Under the pieces are notes generated by a model, which was not told where the DNA came from, made no database searches, and worked only from the letters and a program-made list of their open reading frames with translations. Positions 1-8,600 of a stretch of DNA of 64,000 nucleotides are shown here, piece after piece. Where the stretch lies: positions 62,001 through 126,000 of the forward strand of contig JAMPKV010000013.1 in assembly GCA_039962225.1 (NCBI GenBank), given 5' to 3'. Positions within the stretch are counted from its first letter, which is position 1, and the number at the start of each line of letters is the position of its first letter. The stretch comes from Microcoleus sp. AS-A8 (lineage in GTDB: Bacteria; Cyanobacteriota; Cyanobacteriia; Cyanobacteriales; Coleofasciculaceae). Made by a program: the position numbers and the translations under genes.

Positions 1-742
1 TGAGAGTATTCGGGTACTAAAAGAAGGTGGCAGTCTATTTGTATTCAACTTGCCTAAGTGGTGTATAGAGTACGGTGCATACCTCAATCAGCAAGGAATG
101 TTGTTTAGGCATTGGATTGCTTGCAGAATGCCGAAAGCTTTTCCTAGAGGTAAAAAGATGTCTCCTGCTCATTACGGACTACTCTATTACACCAAGGGGC
201 AACCAGCAGTTTTCAACAAAGTTTACACACCTATTCAAGTTTGTCGGCATTGCGGCGGAGAAATTCGTGACTATGGTGGTCATCGAAAAAAACTCAATGA
301 GAAAGGGATTAATTTGATGGATGTTTGGGATGCGCCAGAAGATGTTTGGGAGGATGCTCATGAAGCTGATCCTACTGAAGTTTTATGGGCGTTGGCAGAA
401 GAAATGTGGGCTGATATTCCACCAGTTCGGCATCGTCGGCACAAAAAACGAGTTCCAAACGAACTCGCTCCCATTATGCTAGAGCGAATTATTGCAATGG
501 CATCTAATTCAGGGCAAATTGTAGTTGATCCGTTTGGGGGTTCAGGTACTACATTTTATGCAGCAGAAAAACTACATCGTTATTGGATTGGTTCAGAAAT
601 TGGAGACATAGATCCAGCCGTAGAACGACTGACTGATCTAGCTAACGGAATTATGGAGCAATGGGAATCGGCAAGGGGAAGTAAGAAATTGAAGCCATGC
701 AAAGCAACGGCATCACAACTGCAAATTCCTTTCTCTACATAG
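1..742 (+). CDS. DNA methyltransferase, C-terminal part (cut by window edge)
   Basis: The reading frame is open from base 2, so the N-terminal part with the catalytic (D/N/S)PP(Y/W) motif lies upstream; 246 residues are visible. The S-adenosylmethionine motif DPFGGSGTT is encoded near bases 527-553, close to the C-terminus. That order is typical of the beta class of N6-adenine/N4-cytosine methyltransferases (PF01555 type). The opening residues, VLKEGGSLFVFNLPKW, fit the strand after the catalytic loop. A central stretch with CRHCGG may be a small insertion. The stop lies 18 bases from the stop of a convergent BamHI-family endonuclease, so this is very likely the protecting methylase of that system. 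Target base and specificity cannot be read from this fragment; the known BamHI methylase is an N4-cytosine enzyme. Confidence 0.9.
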   Translation, partial: ESIRVLKEGGSLFVFNLPKWCIEYGAYLNQQGMLFRHWIACRMPKAFPRGKKMSPAHYGLLYYTKGQPAVFNKVYTPIQVCRHCGGEIRDYGGHRKKLNEKGINLMDVWDAPEDVWEDAHEADPTEVLWALAEEMWADIPPVRHRRHKKRVPNELAPIMLERIIAMASNSGQIVVDPFGGSGTTFYAAEKLHRYWIGSEIGDIDPAVERLTDLANGIMEQWESARGSKKLKPCKATASQLQIPFST

Positions 743-760
743 CTTTTCTTTTAGACAAAC

Positions 761-1354
761 TCAGACCAATGCACGACCGTCTGTTCCCTTGGTAATCGTT
801 GGTACATTGTTGTCTACCCGATCGTGTTCAATCACAAAGATTGCCAGGAAACCTGCTTCAATCCGAACTGCCCGCCAAACATCAAAGTATGGCTCTAGTT
901 CTTCATAGTTACCGATTCGATCCGTTAGGTAAGGATAAATTTTTCTACTGGGGAGTACTAACGCAGCACCCAGAAAAACACCCCGTAGTAATCCAAGCAT
1001 TATTTTATTAACAGATCGATGGCTTGAGGAAATATTCCCAGTTTCCCACTCAAGAGCGAAAAGATGATTATCAATAACCTTTGTTGCATCTACTTTTCCT
1101 GGCGATTTGGTTGCATAGTTAATTGAAGTTTCAAGTCCCCACGCAAATCGATCCTTCAACGCAGTCATGCAAGCTGCTTTAATGGGTTTAACACCATTTC
1201 CATGCTTTTTGGGATTGATTGTAAAGTCGGATGTCCCAGGAGGATGCACAATCAAAGAGATAGCATCACGAATTTCAGCACGAATGATAGACCAATCGCT
1301 TGATTCTTCAAAACTGCCAACACTGATTAAAGAAACCTCTTGAACAATCTTCAT
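761..1354 (-). CDS. Type II restriction endonuclease, BamHI family
   Basis: A 197-residue protein that matches R.BamHI (213 residues) as I recall it, block by block: FTIN then NGVKPIK, ETGNISSSHRSVNK, YLTDRIGNYEELEPYF and NVPTITKGTDG. The metal-binding PD-(D/E)XK residues are present: D89 in KVDAT and E102/E104 in LEWET, corresponding to BamHI D94, E111 and E113. It is therefore predicted to be an active homodimeric Mg-dependent nuclease. BamHI cuts GGATCC; this homologue may share the site, but specificity is inference. ATG start; only a weak Shine-Dalgarno sequence. It is convergent with the methylase, and no controller (C) gene is visible in the window. Confidence 0.9.
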   Translation of the reverse strand: MKIVQEVSLISVGSFEESSDWSIIRAEIRDAISLIVHPPGTSDFTINPKKHGNGVKPIKAACMTALKDRFAWGLETSINYATKSPGKVDATKVIDNHLFALEWETGNISSSHRSVNKIMLGLLRGVFLGAALVLPSRKIYPYLTDRIGNYEELEPYFDVWRAVRIEAGFLAIFVIEHDRVDNNVPTITKGTDGRALV

Positions 1355-1540
1355 ACTGACTACTTACCTAACTTCGCTACGCAAGAGTAGTGCAGTTTTG
1401 CCTGTTTATTCTGAGAGTTAAGCTTAGTTTCTACATTGTTCTACAGATTTACGGTGGTTTCCGGTGGTCTCTTTCTTACCCTCACCCTCCTTTGATTTCG
1501 GTAGGATGAGCATAGGTTTACCCCAACTGCGGCTGTATGG

Positions 1541-1750
1541 TTAAATGTACTCCTGATCATGCCAGAAGCTGGTGGGAAGTCGCGACTGAGTGAGGATGAT
1601 TATATTGAAGACGCTCCAGAGTTGATCGTCGAAATTGCCGCTAGCAGTGTAGCCATCGACCTTCACGCTAAAAAACAAGCCTATCGCCGTAATGGTGTCA
1701 AGGAATATGAAGAATTAGCCTCAGCCTTCAGGAGTCACAAGGGCACTTGA
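1541..1750 (+). pseudogene. Uma2-family (DUF820) endonuclease remnant
   Basis: Residues such as GGKSRLSEDDYIEDAPELIV and the following EIAASS and AYRRNGVKEY match the middle of Uma2/DUF820 proteins, a PD-(D/E)XK-like family greatly expanded in cyanobacteria. Family members are usually about 180-200 residues, but only about 60 remain. The N-terminal third is missing, and after VKEY the sequence departs from the family and stops. An in-frame match begins a few codons before the only ATG (1559). The end overlaps the 3' end of the receiver gene on the other strand. I call it a decayed gene, not a functional short protein. Confidence 0.65.
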
Positions 1751-2436
1751 AGACTGGAGTGACCTATTTTCTGACCTTTTCTTTGCCAAGAGGCAGCCTT
1801 CATCACGCCACGATTACTCATTTCCTTGCTGATAGTTGAAGGATTGGCCAAGCCTTGCAACGGCTGGGAACGTCTCTTGGTGGATTGCCATTTCTCCTTA
1901 CATCGGTGGTTGCCTGATAGTAGAAAAGCCCTGACAACTTCTGTTAAGTCAGTGAAACAGAGAGTTTTGAAAATGTAGGCGATCGCGCCTAAGTTCATGG
2001 CTTGGTCTTTCTTGTCCACATCGCTAATTATCACAATGGGTATGTGTATCAGTTCAGGCTGCCGCTTGATCCAAGACAGTAAGCAAAGACCGGATAGATG
2101 AGGCATTGTTACACTGATCAGTATCAAATCAGGTAGGGGATAACACTGCTGATTAGCCTCATTTTTTTTGCCCTTTAGGTAATTTATCGCTTCCTCTTTG
2201 TTCTCAACCAATTTGACGGAAAGACCTAACTCTGTACCTTCACCAACCGATGAAATAGGAGGGTAAGAAAGGTCTATTTTGTTCAAACTAGAGGAATTAT
2301 AATTCGCCGTCTTTTCCATAGGCTTTGACCAAGCCGCGAATAAGTTAACCTTATTCAGGAGACGCTTATTGAGGGCACGCTGAATCAGAAATTGATCGTC
2401 AGGATTATCTTCGACTAACAGAATGGTACTATTCAT
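1735..2436 (-). CDS. Receiver-domain protein lacking the phosphoacceptor Asp
   Basis: A 233-residue Rcp1-like response regulator fold. It begins with STILLVEDNPDDQFLI, the acidic pocket, and keeps the later Ser (IVIISD) and Lys (AYIFKT). At the phosphorylation site, PDLILISVTMP replaces the usual PDLILLDxxLP, so the acceptor Asp is Ser. About 40 extra residues sit between helix 1 and strand 2, and a 45-residue basic tail follows the receiver. It is probably a pseudo-receiver that signals without phosphorylation, or a decaying gene. The ATG at 2436 is preferred over an upstream TTG because GAGGG lies about six bases before it. No histidine kinase is adjacent. Confidence 0.8.
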   Translation of the reverse strand: MNSTILLVEDNPDDQFLIQRALNKRLLNKVNLFAAWSKPMEKTANYNSSSLNKIDLSYPPISSVGEGTELGLSVKLVENKEEAINYLKGKKNEANQQCYPLPDLILISVTMPHLSGLCLLSWIKRQPELIHIPIVIISDVDKKDQAMNLGAIAYIFKTLCFTDLTEVVRAFLLSGNHRCKEKWQSTKRRSQPLQGLANPSTISKEMSNRGVMKAASWQRKGQKIGHSSLQVPL

Positions 2437-2694
2437 TCGCACCCTCAACTTGGAGATGATTATGGAAGATTCAGCAACCTGGATTAATAAGTAACAATCA
2501 CTACAAAGAATGAGTGTTCTTACCGCTCTCTTGTAACCTAAAGGTTGTTTTTATCTCCAACCTCTGCTGTAAGAAGGAGGTCAATGTTAAGTCAGGGAGT
2601 GATTCTGGATACACAGAACCCATGACAATGGCGTCAATTCATGCGCTAGAGTCGGGGCGTTATCAACTGCAACACCTGACTTAGCAACGGAATT

Positions 2695-3519
2695 ATGTGG
2701 AAAGCATTGAGTGGATTTGGATTGCTGACAGGGGCGACTTACCCGTTTCGGGTTCTAGCGGTTTTCAGGCGCACCCCCCGTCTCTGGGGGTATGTCGCTA
2801 TACCGATTCTGGTCAATTTTATCGTCGGTGTTGTCCTGTATACGGGATTACTCTTCTTTGGTTGGGACAGCGTGGCGTATCTCATGGGAAGTCTGACTCA
2901 TTGGATAGACTCCCTCATCACCCACCTTCCAAGATGGCTGGGTATTTTAGATTATTTAATTATTGGTATTGGCTGGTTGCTGCGTTTGCTACTGGTAGTC
3001 GGATTACTGCTGCTGACTGGCTTTGTACTCGTGCAATTTGGAGTGTTGCTGGGTGCGCCGTGGTATGGTCAACTTTCTGAGCAGTTGGAGGAACTTCGCA
3101 CAGGTCAGCTCCATATAGTAGAAGTGGGCATTGTGCAAGATATTGGACGAGCCATCTTATTTGAGTTGAAAAAACTGGTGCTAGCTGTGGGCGTGGGGAT
3201 TGTATTGCTCCTGTTGAACTTAGTACCGGGAATTGGGACGTTAGCCGCTACAGTCGGTGGCTTTGCACTGGCGACAACCCTTGTCTGCCTCGACTTTATG
3301 GATGCACCCCTCGAACGCCGACGCCTGCGCTTTCGGGAAAAGCTGAGAATTGTATTCCGCAGTTTACCGGCGAGTGCTAGTTTTAGTTGGGTTTGTTTGG
3401 CACTGGTGAGTGTGCCACTGTTGAATCTTCTAACAATTCCGCTGTGTGTGGCATCGGGAACGTTGTTTTTTTGCGATCAGGTTTTACCGGGTGGCGTAGG
3501 CGATCGGGTTTTAAGCTAA
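2695..3519 (+). CDS. EI24/CysZ-like integral membrane protein
   Basis: A 274-residue hydrophobic protein with about five or six membrane segments: roughly residues 33-55, 58-75, 83-115, 153-200 and 225-260. The opening GLLTGATYPFRVLAVF and the layout around FALATTLVCLDFMDAPLERR resemble the EI24 domain family (PF07264), which includes E. coli CysZ, a sulfate-uptake protein. Function in cyanobacteria is not established, and no sulfur gene is adjacent. The ATG start has no clear Shine-Dalgarno sequence. A 9-base inverted repeat, TAAGTCAGG at 2588 and CCTGACTTA at 2675, frames the leader and could form a structure there. Confidence 0.8.
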   Translation: MWKALSGFGLLTGATYPFRVLAVFRRTPRLWGYVAIPILVNFIVGVVLYTGLLFFGWDSVAYLMGSLTHWIDSLITHLPRWLGILDYLIIGIGWLLRLLLVVGLLLLTGFVLVQFGVLLGAPWYGQLSEQLEELRTGQLHIVEVGIVQDIGRAILFELKKLVLAVGVGIVLLLLNLVPGIGTLAATVGGFALATTLVCLDFMDAPLERRRLRFREKLRIVFRSLPASASFSWVCLALVSVPLLNLLTIPLCVASGTLFFCDQVLPGGVGDRVLS

Positions 3520-3530
3520 CGCGCATTTAT

Positions 3531-3575
3531 AGCAGAACGCAGAAGGCAAAAGGCAGAAGGCAGAGGGAAGAAGGG
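3531..3575. repeat. Short tandem heptamer-type repeat (AAGGCAG)
   Basis: Directly after the EI24 gene stop comes a run built from degenerate copies of AGAAGGC/AAAGGCAG. This matches the short tandemly repeated repetitive (STRR) sequences common between cyanobacterial genes. It lies between convergent genes. Confidence 0.75.
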
Positions 3576-3577
3576 AA

Positions 3578-4126
3578 TTACCTAGACTGACTTTGCCACT
3601 CTAAAAGTACCGCTCGACACTGGAGGCAAGTTAAATCTTGAAGTAAGCTGCGAATGCCTTCCGATGTCGTGGGATAGGTAGCTGCCAAAAGTTCAGGGTT
3701 TACCGATATTGTCGGGTCTATTTCTGCTACAAAACCGTAGAGTTTTTGGTTGGAGAACGAACTATTAATCGCCCAGCCGCTAGGGTTAAGGAGAGTAAGG
3801 TGTGCGATCGCATCCTCCGTTAAGCCCAATTCCTTCTCTAAAATTTTCGGCACCACCGTTTCTGGTGTTCGCCCCTCACTGACGCGCCCACCCGGAAAAT
3901 CGAGCGTCGCTTCTCCCAATCCAGGGCGATAATTCAGCCGGGGAAACAGTAGCTGACCGCCCTGAAGGGTCAAAATAACTACGGAATCTGTTTTTTCCAC
4001 CCGCCAATAATCTATAACTTGCTGGCGATCGTCTTCTAGATGTTCACCCAATAGCGTGAACCAAGGGGAACGGATTTCCAAAAAGCGGTCTAGGGTTTTC
4101 CAGTGCTGTTGGCGAGTTTCATCCAT
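3578..4126 (-). CDS. Nudix-fold hydrolase with degenerate Nudix box
   Basis: A 182-residue protein with the Nudix layout: a strand-rich N-terminus (DSVVILTLQGGQLLFPRLNY), then a box-like segment TLDFPGGRVSEGRTPETV followed by VPKILEKELGL. Against the consensus GX5EX7REUXEEXGU, the RE pair is K-I and the EE pair is K-E. Two catalytic glutamates are therefore changed, while the last Glu and the Gly-hydrophobic end are kept. Similar proteins are labelled ADP-ribose pyrophosphatase-like in cyanobacteria. Activity on nucleoside diphosphate compounds is doubtful here. ATG start; convergent with the upstream EI24 gene and divergent from the aldo/keto reductase, with a 36-base gap that must hold both leaders. 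Confidence 0.75.
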   Translation of the reverse strand: MDETRQQHWKTLDRFLEIRSPWFTLLGEHLEDDRQQVIDYWRVEKTDSVVILTLQGGQLLFPRLNYRPGLGEATLDFPGGRVSEGRTPETVVPKILEKELGLTEDAIAHLTLLNPSGWAINSSFSNQKLYGFVAEIDPTISVNPELLAATYPTTSEGIRSLLQDLTCLQCRAVLLEWQSQSR

Positions 4127-4162
4127 AATATTTTTCAGTAGATTTATCCGGTATTGAGGGTA

Positions 4163-5200
4163 ATGGAATATAAAAAACTCGGCGATAGCGATTTGTTAGT
4201 ATCTGAAATCTGCTTGGGAACGATGACGTATGGTCATCAGAACACGATAGAGGACGCCAGCCAGCAACTCGACTATGCGGTTGCCCAAGGCATCAACTTC
4301 ATCGATACTGCCGAGATGTATCCGGTACCGGGACGTGCCCAAACTCAGGGGAAGACAGAAGAATATATTGGTGAGTGGTTAGTTCAGCAGCCGCGAGACA
4401 AACTTATTATCGCCACCAAGGTAGCAGGCCCCTCCTCTCGCTTAAGTTGGATTCGAGGGGAAAAACACCAAATTGACCGTCCCAACGTCGAGCAAGCCGT
4501 AGAGGACAGCCTCAAGCGTTTACGCACAGATTACATCGACCTCTATCAAATTCACTGGCCCGATCGCTATGTTCCCCTATTTGGTGCACCGGATTACGAC
4601 AAGGCGCAGGAACGAGATACGATACCCATTGCCGAACAACTGGAAATTTTTGCCGACCTGATCAAAGCGGGTAAAATTCGCTACTTGGGTTTGAGTAATG
4701 AGACACCTTGGGGGGTATGTGAGTTTTGCCATTTAGCGAAACAGTTGGGATTGCCGAAAGTCGTCTCGATTCAGAATGCTTTCAACTTAATGAACCGGGT
4801 GTTTCAGATTCACCTTACCGAAGCGTGTCGGTTCAATAATGTAGGTTTGTTGGCTTATAGTCCTTTGGGATTTGGTGTTTTGACGGGAAAACATCTAGGT
4901 GGCAAAGCGGGAAATTCTCGGATGGCTTTGTTTCCGGGATTTGGTCAGCGCTATGACAAAACCAATATGATGGAAGCGGTAAGGGCTTATGTGGAGATTG
5001 CCCACAAACATAACCTGACGCCGGCACAGTTAGCGTTGGCATTTGTGCGATCGCGCTGGTTTGTTACCAGTACCATTATTGGGGCAACCACGATGGGACA
5101 GCTTAAGGAGAATCTCAGTAGTTTAGAGGTGACGCTGGATAAAGATATTTTGGCAGAAATCGATACGGTTTATGCTCGGTATCCTAATCCCACTCCATAA
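4163..5200 (+). CDS. Aldo/keto reductase, Tas-like
   Basis: A 345-residue NADP(H)-dependent aldo/keto reductase closely resembling E. coli Tas. Shared blocks include GTMTYGHQN, QLDYAVAQGINFIDTAEMYP, the QGKTE loop, SLKRLRTDYIDLYQIHWP, GKIRYLGLSNET and STIIGATTMGQLKENL. The catalytic tetrad is visible as D and Y in IDTAEMYP, K in IIATKVAGPS and H in QIHWP. The physiological substrate of this subfamily is unknown; E. coli Tas was found as a suppressor of tyrosine auxotrophy. The ATG at 4163 is preferred over the TTG nine bases upstream because GAGGG lies just before it. Single gene. Confidence 0.92.
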   Translation: MEYKKLGDSDLLVSEICLGTMTYGHQNTIEDASQQLDYAVAQGINFIDTAEMYPVPGRAQTQGKTEEYIGEWLVQQPRDKLIIATKVAGPSSRLSWIRGEKHQIDRPNVEQAVEDSLKRLRTDYIDLYQIHWPDRYVPLFGAPDYDKAQERDTIPIAEQLEIFADLIKAGKIRYLGLSNETPWGVCEFCHLAKQLGLPKVVSIQNAFNLMNRVFQIHLTEACRFNNVGLLAYSPLGFGVLTGKHLGGKAGNSRMALFPGFGQRYDKTNMMEAVRAYVEIAHKHNLTPAQLALAFVRSRWFVTSTIIGATTMGQLKENLSSLEVTLDKDILAEIDTVYARYPNPTP

Positions 5201-5614
5201 GCGATAAGTCTTCGATCATCAACGGTTTGCACCCATCACGCAGGAAAATATTCTCCCCTTGTTTCACCTGCTTCCCCGGTCTGTTTTCAAGTCAGGCGCT
5301 TCTCCTAAAATTAAACATCTCCCCTAGGTTAGGTTAACGCTCTTCCCAATATCAATTCATCGATTAAACTTTGATGGGTTTTGCTATTGCTCTAGCCAAC
5401 CTACAAATCTGAGCCTTCGAGTACCTTGTAAGCTTTCGGGTGCATCCTGCTGGGGAAATATATCTCCTCAGCTCAAGGTGGAATGAAGTATACAGATTGG
5501 CGCAAATTGCGTCTTGATTCTCGTGGAAATGCCCCCTAAGCGGGCACTTTTTGGGTGTAGCTACGACTTGATTCTTACCCTAACCAAAAGGTGGCTACCA
5601 AAGGAGATTTAATT
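5201..5614. other. Intergenic region and leader of the first TPS-CHAT gene
   Basis: No gene was recognised in these 414 bases. They end in a good Shine-Dalgarno sequence (AAGGAG, eight bases before the ATG at 5615) and contain the hairpin listed separately. No promoter motif is clear enough to call. Confidence 0.6.
5530..5553 (+). terminator. Terminator- or attenuator-like hairpin upstream of TPS-CHAT 1
   Basis: TGCCC at 5530-5534 pairs with GGGCA at 5542-5546 across a seven-base loop, followed by C and five T. The stem is short. It could end transcription of the aldo/keto reductase or act as a leader attenuator for the CHAT gene 60 bases downstream. Confidence 0.45.
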
Positions 5615-8600
5615 ATGATCAGAAAAATCTTTACACACAATATTCATCCCTGCCCTAACTTTTTCCGAAAAAAGAATAGGGCACAACAGGAAAAAATCCT
5701 GGCTTTTTTTCTATTGCCTTTGGCTTATTTTTTTTTACCTTCTTTAGTACGGGCACAATCCATTGTTCCAGCGGCTGACGGCACTGGCACGGTTGTAACG
5801 CCTACTGGCAATCAACTCGACATCACGGGCGGACAAACCTCCAGTGATGGGGCAAACCTTTTCCACAGTTTCTCTCAATTCAACCTTAATCAAAACCAGA
5901 TTGCAAACTTCCTCTCCAATCCATCCATTCAAAATATTTTGGGTCGAGTCAGCAGTGGAGAGGCTTCCATTATTAATGGTCTAATTCAGGTTACAGGGGG
6001 TAATTCCAACTTATTTTTGCTCAACCCCGCCGGCATTGTTTTTGGTTCTAATGCAAGCCTAAACGTACCTGCGTCTTTTACTGCCACTACGGCTACAGGT
6101 ATGGGTTTCGGCAATCATTGGCTCAATGCCACGGGTGTTGCTGACTATCCAGCACTCGTCGGGACGCCCGATACTTTTGCTTTCAATACCTCCACCCCTG
6201 GCGCAATTGTCAATGCTGGCAACCTGGCAGTGGGACAAGGACAAAACTTAACTCTTTTAGGAGGTACGGTAGTCAGTACCGGGCAACTATCTGCCCCCGG
6301 AGGACATATCACCGTCGCCGCCGTACCAGGCTCCCATTTTGTGCGCCTGAAGCAACCTGGAAGCGTACTGAGCTTGGACATTCAACCGCAGACGGGCAGT
6401 GGTAGTCAACCGGAGAACTGGACTTTACCCATTGCCTCTCTACCGGAACTGCTCACGGGTGGCAATGTCGGAAATGCCACGGGATTAACGGTCAACAGCA
6501 ATGGAACCGTGCAACTCACGAGTTCCGGCATGGCTGTAGAAACTGGGGATGTGGTAGCGCAGAATGTAACCGCTCAAACGGCAACACTATCCGCTAACCG
6601 CAATTTAACCTTAGTGGAAAGTCAACTCGTTACGTCTGGGAATATGACCCTTTTGGCAAAGGATACGGTACGAGTGCGGGATAGCGTGACAAATCCGTTT
6701 ATGGCTCAGGCAGGGGGAAAACTCTACATTCAGGGCGATCGCAATATCGATATTTTGGCACTCAACCATCCCCAGACTCCGTTTACTAGCGGTGGTCAAC
6801 TTAGTTTAGTCAGTAATGGTGATATTTCCGGCGATGCTCACTTTGCCAGTAATGGCTTCTCGATTCTCAACTTGGCAGGCGCTCCTGGTAATTTTGTTAG
6901 CCTTTACGACCCTATTATTAGTTCAAATGGTGATGTCACGTTTGGAAATTACACAGGTACCGCACTTAAGGTAGAGTCCACAGGCAGCATCACGGCTGGG
7001 AATATCAGAATTACTGGCCCGGATACGGCTTTGTTGGCGGGTTCTGATCCAGATATTCCAATTTTGCAGAATAGTCCAGCCCTAATTTTGCGAGCGGGTT
7101 TGACGACCTTAGCCAATTCCCCGAATGTTCCTACTCAAGTAGGGCAAACAGCCTTTACCCCTTCTGGAACCTCGTCATCTCCGGCAACTATTACTGTCGG
7201 GAATATCGACACCTCGAATCAAGGTCAAGGCAGTGCTGGCCCTGTTATATTATCGGCTCCCGGCAACATTACCACCAACAACATTACTTCCAACGATCAG
7301 GGACAGGGCGATGCTGGTTCTGTAACGTTGACTAGCACCCAGGGCAACATTAGCACAGGTGATATACTTGCCAACGATCAAGGCCCAGGCGATGCGGGTT
7401 CGATCACGCTGAGGGCTGGAGGTACGAATACCATCGGCGTCCCCAATGTCCAGAATCAAGGTCCTGGTAATAATGGCACTTTGTCCATAGTACCCAGTCC
7501 GAATCCTTCACCCAGTCCCAGTCCCTCACCCAGCCCCAGTCCCTCACCGAGTCCGAATCCTTCACCAAGTCCGAGTCCTTCACCAAGCCCAAGTCCTTCC
7601 ACCAGTCAAAATCCCATACCCGTTCCCACTCCGTCACCCACCTCAAACTCTTCAACAGGCAATACAGGTAGTGGTGGCTCAACCAACAATACAGGTAGTG
7701 GTAGCACAACCAGCAATACAGGTAGTGGTGGCTCAACCAGCAATACAGGTAGTGGTGGCTCAACTAGCAATACAGGTAGTGGTGGCTCAACCAGCAATAC
7801 AGGTAGTGGTGGCTCAACCAGCAATACAGGTAGTGGTAGCTCAACTAGCAATACAGGTAGTGGTGGCTCAACCAGCAATACAGGTAGTGGTGGCTCAACC
7901 AGCAATACAGGTAGTGGTGGCTCAACCAGCAATACAGGTAGTGGTAATGTCAACTCGCCTGGAGGGGATGCAACGAACACCGATGCTAGAACGGAAGAAC
8001 CGACTCAACCGAGTACTAATGCAGATCGCAACAATGTGGATGCTACGTCGGCTTCCACGGAGGCTGCATCACAAATGTTTTCCCGGCTGGAAGGGCTTTT
8101 CTCGCAACAATACCAGCAGTATTTGGACTTACCTGCTGATACACCAGTTTCAACCCTGGCAGATGCCCGTAACATTCTCCTGAATATTGAGCAAGCCACT
8201 GGCGTGAAACCGGCACTCATCTATATCGCGTTTGTACCCCAGAATCCAAGCCGTGAGAATCCTGCTTCGCAAGAGTTGAGTCAGGAAAATCCTCCCTCCC
8301 AGAGTAAGAATAGCGATCGCTTAGAATTGCTGGTGGTGACGGCTCAAGGAGTGCCGATTCGCAAGCCGATTGAGGGAGCGACGCGATCGCAAGTCATGAA
8401 AGTTGCAAATGAGTTTCGTTCGGAGGTAACCCGCTCCCGCAGGGATAAGAGCTATCTAACTCCAGCGCGACAACTCTATCGATGGTTAGTGGCTCCTGTG
8501 GAAGCCGATTTACAAGCGCGAGGCATTGAGAACGTGACAATGGTGATGGACATGGGCTTGCGTTCTCTTCCCATTGCCGCTCTCCATGATGGTCAACAGT

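Noticed and set aside
7661..7948. Possible CRISPR array
   Set aside because: Units are contiguous with no spacers and encode a regular nonapeptide in a clear gene.
7404..8183. Long ORFs on both strands across the 27-base repeat of TPS-CHAT 1
   Set aside because: They are frame shadows of a repeat whose length is a multiple of three, so all frames stay open. The real frame joins secretion and CHAT domains.
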